From positions 1 to 8,996 of the forward strand of contig DATHAO010000063.1 in the NCBI GenBank assembly GCA_035296625.1: a stretch of DNA of 8,996 nucleotides, in the 5' to 3' direction. How positions within the stretch are numbered: position 1 is the first letter of the stretch; each line of letters begins with the position of its first letter. The notes beneath the pieces are model-generated. The model saw nothing but the letters and a program-made list of their open reading frames with translations, was not told the DNA's origin and did not search any database. Made by a program: the position numbers and the translations under genes. Source of the DNA: DATCLS01 sp035296625. GTDB taxonomy: Bacteria > Actinomycetota > Acidimicrobiia > Acidimicrobiales > VFJN01. This document shows positions 4,885-8,996 of the stretch, in pieces.

Positions 4885-7290
4885 TCAGAAAGGGACGACG
4901 GACACCCCCAGGCTGGCGGCCAGCGGGGCGAGGCGCCGACGGTCCTCCGGCCGGAGGCGGTCGTCGCGCAGGGCGTCGTAGGCCAGCTCCTGCGCGACGG
5001 TGACGTCCACGCAGAGGCCCAGCTCGCCGGCGAGGGCCACCAGGCGGGCGGCGTCGGCCACCGCCTCGTCGGTGGGATCGTGCGAGGCCCGGTCGACCGC
5101 CCGCGCCACGGCGCGGGCCAGCGCCCGGGCGGCCCGCGGCGAGGCCAGCGTCACGCCTTCCTGGCGGGCGATGCGGGCGACGGCCCGGGCGCCGTTGTAG
5201 GCGGCGGGGTCGGTGGCGCCGGCCACCTCGGCCACCTCGGACTCCAGCCGTCGGGTCAACACCGCCTCGATCGGCCCCCGTAGCTCCGGCGGCAGGCTGG
5301 TCTCGGCCACGGCCAGGGCGGCGAGGGTCTCGTGGTGGTCCGCCCGCAGCTCCTCGTAGGCGGCCACGAACCGGTCGGCCAGCGACTCGGCCACCCGACG
5401 GGCCACGTCGCCGCCTTCGCTGGGCAGGGCGCTCTCCAGCCCGAACTCGCGGGGCCCGAACAGCGCCACGACCCGGCGGAGCAGCTCGGTGACGCGCTCG
5501 CCGGTCCGCGTGGCCTCCACGAAGCCGGCCACGGAGGCGACGGCGGCGGCCTCGTCGCCCATGTCGTCGGCACACGGCCGCACGGCACCGCTCACCTCGA
5601 GCCCGCCCAGGCGGATGGCGCCGTAGGCCCAGCGGGTCACCCGGCGGGTCCGCCGGTGCGTGAGCGCCATGACGCCGGCGACGATGGCGACGCCGCCCCG
5701 GTCGACCGCCTCGTCCACCACGTGCTCGACGGCGAAGCCGGCCAGCTCGTCGCCCGGGTCGTCGCCGCCGAGCACGTCGGTCAGCGCCAGGTGGGCGACA
5801 ACCCGGCCGGGGTCGACGCGGCTGGGGACGACGTAGCGGTCCCAGATGTCGCGGCCGGTGCCCTCCTCGGGCCGGTTGCTGCGGGCACGCCCCAGCTCCT
5901 GGAGGACGGCCTCGACCGGGGCCGGCTCCCCCACCTCCTCCAGCAGGTCGAGGCAGCGGGCGGCGTACCGCAGGATCTGGACCGTCTCCAGCCCGGCCAG
6001 GTCGTTGAAGAACCAGCCGCAGCTCGTGTACATCAGCAGCGCGTGCCGCTGGCACTCGAGCAGGGTCAGCGCCTCGACCGGGTCGCCGGTCACCCACTCG
6101 GCCACGAAGGCGTCCCGCTCGACGGCGCCGACCAGCACGCCGACGTAGGCGTCGCGGGCCGCCCAGGGGTCGCAGAGCACCGCCGGGCCCCGGCGCTCGA
6201 ACACCTCGACGGCGGCGGCCCGCACCACGTCCAGCGCCCGACGCACCGGGGCCCGCCAGGCCTGGGCCCATCCCGGCTCGCCGCCGGTCTGGCAACCGCA
6301 GTCGTCCTTCCAGCGACCGACCCCGTGGGCGCAGGACCAGGCGGACAGCCGCACGCGGGCCTCATCGGCCGGCGGGTACGTGGCGAGCCAGTCCGCCAGC
6401 CGGGGGACCGTCACGCCGCGGCGCCCGGCCTCCACCGTCAGGGCGTGGGCGACGCCCCGGTCGGCGAACTTGTGGTGGTGGCCGAAGGTCTCGCCGTCGC
6501 AGGCCACGGCGACGAGCTCGCGTCCCCGGCGGGCGATGCGGTCGACGACGACCTGGCTCGCCAGGCCGCCGAACGCCACGTCGTGGCTGATCGGCCCGTC
6601 GTAGACGACGAGGTCGACGCCGAGCCCGGGCCGGGACGGGTGCACCCAGCGGGCCACGGTCGGCGTTCCGTTGCCGGACGGGTCGGCCTCACGCCAGCCG
6701 CCCTCGGCGACCCGGTCGTCCGCCGGCTCGAACCGGCCGTTGCCGGACTGCCGGGGACGGACCTCGCTGACCTGGTTCGGGGCCAGGATCGTGAAGCCGA
6801 CGCCCTCCTCGGCCAGCACCGCCAGCACGCGGTCGTCCACCGCGGTCTCGGGCAGCCACAGGCCCTCGGCCTCGCGGCCGAAGCGGTGGCGGAAGTCGGC
6901 GAGCCCCCAGCGGACCTGCGTGCGCAGGTCGCGGTCGTTGCACAACGGCAGGATGGCGTGCCCATAGGCTTGGGCGATGCCCCGGCGGGCGGACCGGTCG
7001 GCCGCGACGATGCGGGCGTAGGTCTCGGGGGCGTGCTGGTCGAGCCAGGACAGCAGCGTCGGGCCGACGTTGAAGGACAGGTGCTGGTAGTTGTCGACGA
7101 TCCCGACGATCCGGCCCTGGTCGTCCAGGATGCGGGCCCAGCCGTTGGGCCGGTAGCACTCGGCCGTGATCCGCTCGTTCCAGTCGTGATGCGGGGCGGC
7201 GGACGGCTCCCGCGAGACGACCTCGGTCCAGGGGTTCTCACGGGGTGGCTGGTAGAAGTGCCCGTGCAGGACGAAGGCGACGCCCGACAT
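4885..7290 (-). CDS. GH57 family glycoside hydrolase with DUF3536 domain
   Basis: 801-residue probable alpha-glucan-active enzyme (GH57 includes alpha-amylases, 4-alpha-glucanotransferases and branching enzymes); exact reaction unknown. No signal peptide, so cytosolic. Family blocks are in order: HGHFYQPP (H9-P16), YGHAILPL (H111), GLWLPETAVD with E148 as the expected nucleophile, and ACDGETFGHHHKF with D265 as the expected acid/base (by comparison with the WLTE and DDGEKFG blocks of T. litoralis glucanotransferase). From ~residue 310 the DUF3536-type region follows, with WSCAHGVGRW (C320), DDCGC (C331, C333), and YTSCGWFFNDLAGLETVQIL; the last ~300 residues are helical. The start ATG 7288-7290 fits the family N-terminus. 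There is no Shine-Dalgarno; TAGCGT stands 7 nt upstream. It lies 54 bp downstream of the MFS gene on the same strand. Confidence 0.93.
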   Translation of the reverse strand: MSGVAFVLHGHFYQPPRENPWTEVVSREPSAAPHHDWNERITAECYRPNGWARILDDQGRIVGIVDNYQHLSFNVGPTLLSWLDQHAPETYARIVAADRSARRGIAQAYGHAILPLCNDRDLRTQVRWGLADFRHRFGREAEGLWLPETAVDDRVLAVLAEEGVGFTILAPNQVSEVRPRQSGNGRFEPADDRVAEGGWREADPSGNGTPTVARWVHPSRPGLGVDLVVYDGPISHDVAFGGLASQVVVDRIARRGRELVAVACDGETFGHHHKFADRGVAHALTVEAGRRGVTVPRLADWLATYPPADEARVRLSAWSCAHGVGRWKDDCGCQTGGEPGWAQAWRAPVRRALDVVRAAAVEVFERRGPAVLCDPWAARDAYVGVLVGAVERDAFVAEWVTGDPVEALTLLECQRHALLMYTSCGWFFNDLAGLETVQILRYAARCLDLLEEVGEPAPVEAVLQELGRARSNRPEEGTGRDIWDRYVVPSRVDPGRVVAHLALTDVLGGDDPGDELAGFAVEHVVDEAVDRGGVAIVAGVMALTHRRTRRVTRWAYGAIRLGGLEVSGAVRPCADDMGDEAAAVASVAGFVEATRTGERVTELLRRVVALFGPREFGLESALPSEGGDVARRVAESLADRFVAAYEELRADHHETLAALAVAETSLPPELRGPIEAVLTRRLESEVAEVAGATDPAAYNGARAVARIARQEGVTLASPRAARALARAVARAVDRASHDPTDEAVADAARLVALAGELGLCVDVTVAQELAYDALRDDRLRPEDRRRLAPLAASLGVSVVPF

Positions 7291-7297
7291 TGACGTG

Positions 7298-7303
7298 ACG
7301 CTA
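7298..7303 (-). promoter_or_regulatory. -10 box of a probable leaderless promoter (GH57 gene)
   Basis: On the minus strand TAGCGT is followed by CACGTCA (7 nt) and the ATG of the GH57 gene. With a 17-nt spacer the -35 position falls on AAAATT (7326-7321), the only AT-rich patch in the area; it is not a good TTGACA match. The absence of a ribosome binding site supports a leaderless start. The gene may therefore be transcribed apart from the MFS gene. Confidence 0.5.
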
Positions 7304-7306
7304 GGC

Positions 7307-7319
7307 CGAACGAGGTTCG
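7307..7319. promoter_or_regulatory. CGAAC-N3-GTTCG inverted repeat in the GH57 promoter spacer
   Basis: CGAAC (7307-7311), GAG, GTTCG (7315-7319) lies 3 bp from the proposed -10 box, between it and the -35 position. A protein bound here would block the promoter. The arms equal those of actinobacterial/Bacillus LexA boxes, but those have a 4-nt centre and this has 3, so LexA is doubtful. Confidence 0.35.
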
Positions 7320-7344
7320 TAATTTTGGTGGCCTGACGGCGACG

Positions 7345-8613
7345 TCACGTCGCGGCCGGACGGACCGCGGGTCGCGAGGGACGGCCGATCCGGTCCCGCA
7401 GCAGCCACTGCACGCCGATGCCCACGATGGCGAGGACGCCGGCGGCGGCGAACCCGCCCCGCTCGTTCGACAGCGACACGACGAGGCCCACGATCGCGGC
7501 GCCGAACCCCTGGGCCAGGTCGAAGAACAGCGAGAACGTGCCCACGGCGTGGCTGCGCTCGTCGGCAGGCGCCGCCGCCATCACGGCCGTGAACAGGGCC
7601 GGGTACATGAGGGACATGCCGATCGCCAGGCCGACCGCGGCCACGTAGATCGAGGCGATCGAGCCCCAGGCCGCCACGAGCAGGATCGCCAGGGTGACGG
7701 CCCACAGCGCGATGGTCGAGCCCCGCCGCCAACCCAGGATGTCGGGCAGGCGGGCGCCGACGATGCGGATGACCAGCACCAGGCCGCCGTAGAGGAGGAA
7801 CACCGGCCCGACGTCGTCGACGCCCAGGTCCTCGGCGTACAGGGCGACGAACGAGGCGAACCCGGTGAATGGGATGAGGCCGAGCAGCAGCACGAGCCCG
7901 GGCCAGATCGAGTCACGCTGCAGGTAGGTGCGCTCGGCGGCGGGGGCGGCCCGGTCGCGGTCCCGTATGCCCAGCGAGGCGAGGGCGGCCGCACCGGCGC
8001 AGGCGGCCGCGGCGACCCAGAGGGTCGCGAAGCTGCGGTCCGCCAGCGTCTCGCCCAGCATCGGGCCGAACGCCAGCCCGGCGTACAGGCCGGCCGAGAA
8101 GAAGGAGGCGGCCTCGCCGCGGCGGTGGTCGGGGGCCAGGTCCTGGGCGGCCGTGGCGAAGCCGACGAAGGCGGCCGCCTCCCCCACGCCGGTGAGCAGT
8201 CGGGCGACGACGAGGAGCGGGAGCGACGTCGCCACCGTGTACAGCAGGATCGACAGGCCGGCGACGGCCGAGCCGCCGACCGCCAGCAGGCGGCGGCCGC
8301 GGGTGTCTCCCAGGCTGGAGACCCAGGGGCGGAGCAGGGCGGCCGACACGGCCATCGCGCCCACGCCGATGCCGACCTGGACACCGCCGCCGTTGAGCTC
8401 GTCCTCCACGAACCGGGGCACCGTCGGCAGTAGCGCCCCCTGGGTCGTGAAGTAGGCCAGCGTCGCCACCATCACGACGAGGAAGCGGGGCGTGAGCAGG
8501 CTCGGTTCGCCGTCGTCCTTGGAGGCCGCGGTGGGCGCCTTCGGAGCCGTGGGGTCGACGGCCGGGGCCGCAGGCGCGCTCACGTGCTCGACGTCGGCGG
8601 GTTCGGCGCTCAC
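7345..8613 (-). CDS. MFS (major facilitator superfamily) transporter
   Basis: 422-residue inner-membrane secondary transporter, probably drug/metabolite efflux; substrate unknown. After a ~40-residue Ala/Pro-rich cytosolic tail, the first membrane helix begins near LLTPRFLVVMVATLAYF. Motif A of the family is seen between helices 2 and 3: SSLGDTRGRR (residues 99-108). Further helices follow to ~12 in total, with a polar central loop (IRDRDRAAPAAERTYLQRD) splitting the two six-helix halves, and an Arg-rich C-terminal tail. I chose GTG 8611-8613; GTG 8581-8583 (V11) is an alternative. AGGCAG about 7-8 nt upstream is only a weak ribosome binding site. The frame stays open much further upstream to 8943, but that extension would run through the promoter and into the divergent regulator gene. 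Divergent from, and likely controlled by, the ArsR-type gene. Confidence 0.92.
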   Translation of the reverse strand: MSAEPADVEHVSAPAAPAVDPTAPKAPTAASKDDGEPSLLTPRFLVVMVATLAYFTTQGALLPTVPRFVEDELNGGGVQVGIGVGAMAVSAALLRPWVSSLGDTRGRRLLAVGGSAVAGLSILLYTVATSLPLLVVARLLTGVGEAAAFVGFATAAQDLAPDHRRGEAASFFSAGLYAGLAFGPMLGETLADRSFATLWVAAAACAGAAALASLGIRDRDRAAPAAERTYLQRDSIWPGLVLLLGLIPFTGFASFVALYAEDLGVDDVGPVFLLYGGLVLVIRIVGARLPDILGWRRGSTIALWAVTLAILLVAAWGSIASIYVAAVGLAIGMSLMYPALFTAVMAAAPADERSHAVGTFSLFFDLAQGFGAAIVGLVVSLSNERGGFAAAGVLAIVGIGVQWLLRDRIGRPSRPAVRPAAT

Positions 8614-8636
8614 GGGGTGCCTGCCTACCGGGAGAA

Positions 8637-8651
8637 GGTGCAAACAGCACC
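8637..8651. repeat. Small inverted repeat in the MFS leader
   Basis: GGTGC (8637-8641), AAACA, GCACC (8647-8651): a 5-bp stem with a 5-nt loop, 24 nt before the MFS start codon. It may be a weak leader hairpin; a chance origin is quite possible. Confidence 0.2.
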
Positions 8652-8709
8652 ACGATCCGGGGACATTCGCCGCCCGCTCGCGTACCGCGTTCGCGTCACG
8701 GTCCTGCCT

Positions 8710-8745
8710 AAGACAGCGACACTTGTCTTGACAGGTTCTCCTGTC
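8710..8745. promoter_or_regulatory. Operator array of GACA/TGTC half-sites between ArsR-type and MFS genes
   Basis: GACA or TGTC occurs at 8712, 8718, 8724, 8730 and 8742, all in one 6-bp register (the 8736 slot is empty). Two inverted repeats result: AAGACA (8710-8715) with TGTCTT (8724-8729), and GACAGG (8730-8735), TTCT, CCTGTC (8740-8745). The second overlaps the -35 hexamer and spacer of the regulator's promoter. Such sites suit a dimeric ArsR-type repressor controlling itself and the MFS gene. Confidence 0.55.
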
Positions 8746-8756
8746 GGTAGTCGAAT
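8728..8756 (+). promoter_or_regulatory. Promoter of the ArsR-type gene
   Basis: A perfect -35 hexamer TTGACA (8728-8733), a 17-nt spacer, and TCGAAT (8751-8756; 4 of 6 to TATAAT) as -10. The -10 ends 7 nt before ATG 8764, so transcription would begin at that ATG, giving a leaderless message. This favours ATG 8764 over ATG 8755, which overlaps the -10 box. The operator array covers the -35. Confidence 0.55.
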
Positions 8757-8763
8757 GGCCGAC

Positions 8764-8996
8764 ATGGAGACCGCCGTCACGGCCGACGATGTCGACCCGC
8801 TGGCGCTCGTGTCCGACGGCGAGTCGGCCGCCGCCCTGCTGCATCCGACCCGGCTGCGCATCCTGCGGGCGCTGGCCGCCCCTGACACCGCCGCCGGCCT
8901 GGCCCGCCGCCTCGGCGAGCCCCGCCAGCGTCTCGGCCACCACCTGCGGGCGCTCGAGGCCGTCGGGCTCGTCGAGCTGGTCGAGGAGCGGCGCAA
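8764..8996 (+). CDS. ArsR/HTH_20-type winged-helix transcriptional regulator, N-terminal part (3' end outside window)
   Basis: First 77 codons of a DNA-binding regulator, open at the right edge. After a short acidic lead, ALLHPTRLRILRAL (residues 24-37) is the classic first helix of ArsR-type winged-helix domains; GLARRLGEP and RQRLGHHLRALEAVGLVEL give the HTH and recognition helix, and VEERR begins the wing. The HPTRLRIL...RQRLGHHLRALE pattern resembles the HTH_20 group; an effector domain could follow. No metal-binding Cys motif is seen in the part present. The start is ATG 8764, 7 nt after a -10 box; ATG 8755 in the same frame would add MAD but lies in the -10. Neither has a Shine-Dalgarno. 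Divergent from the MFS transporter, which it probably represses. Confidence 0.88.
   Translation, partial: METAVTADDVDPLALVSDGESAAALLHPTRLRILRALAAPDTAAGLARRLGEPRQRLGHHLRALEAVGLVELVEERR

Noticed and set aside
5332..7293. 653-codon plus-strand open frame opposite the GH57 gene
   Set aside because: Gly/Arg/Val/Pro/Asp-rich sequence with no domain, mirror of a clear GH57 gene; long antisense frames are expected in GC-rich DNA.
7307..7326. Plus-strand intrinsic terminator (hairpin followed by TAATTTT)
   Set aside because: The 5-bp stem plus T-rich tail looks like one on the plus strand, but no plus-strand gene ends here; the stem more likely serves as an operator or is incidental.
8614..8943. N-terminal extension of the MFS frame by 110 codons
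   Set aside because: It would run through the promoter/operator region and into the divergent ArsR-type gene; the sequence is not MFS-like and the transporter is full length from 8613.
1..8996. Mobile element, CRISPR array, tRNA or rRNA
   Set aside because: I saw no transposase, integrase, regularly spaced repeats with spacers, tRNA cloverleaf or rRNA core sequences on either strand.

Overview
The window is GC-rich throughout (about 70 % by eye), with G/C at nearly every third codon position, GTG starts, a LuxR-type regulator ending in an HTH, and TANNNT-type -10 boxes placed directly before start codons. This points to a high-GC actinobacterium, possibly the Acidimicrobiia or a related uncultured lineage; the class is an inference from style, not a proof. 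It looks like ordinary chromosome: no tRNA, rRNA, IS element, phage gene or CRISPR array is visible.

Left half, plus strand: the C-terminal part of a large LuxR-family regulator (1-1501, cut by the window edge); a 179-bp gap holding an operator-like palindrome and a long 5'-leader stem-loop; a small secreted protein of unknown function (1681-2229); a 274-bp gap; a class I fructose-bisphosphate aldolase (2504-3391); and an SRPBCC-fold protein (3463-3915). Right half, minus strand, read from right to left: an MFS transporter (8613-7345), a GH57/DUF3536 glycoside hydrolase (7290-4885) and a rhomboid protease with an N-terminal zinc-binding module (4768-3947). The two halves converge at about 3916-3946, where a hairpin may end transcription from both sides. 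At the far right, an ArsR/HTH_20-type repressor gene starts on the plus strand (8764 onward, cut by the edge), divergent from the MFS transporter.

Functionally, the ArsR-type regulator and the MFS transporter form a plausible self-regulated efflux or uptake pair; their shared gap contains a regular array of GACA/TGTC half-sites at 6-bp steps lying over the regulator's promoter. The GH57 enzyme (alpha-glucan metabolism) and the class I aldolase (glycolysis/gluconeogenesis) both belong to central carbon metabolism but are on opposite strands, so no joint operon is claimed. The most notable regulatory pattern is that three genes (rhomboid, GH57, ArsR-type) lack a Shine-Dalgarno sequence and instead carry a -10-like hexamer exactly 7 nt before the start codon, the layout expected for leaderless mRNAs. 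I do not see a clearly new multi-gene system; the best leads are regulatory DNA/RNA elements and the uncharacterised secreted protein.
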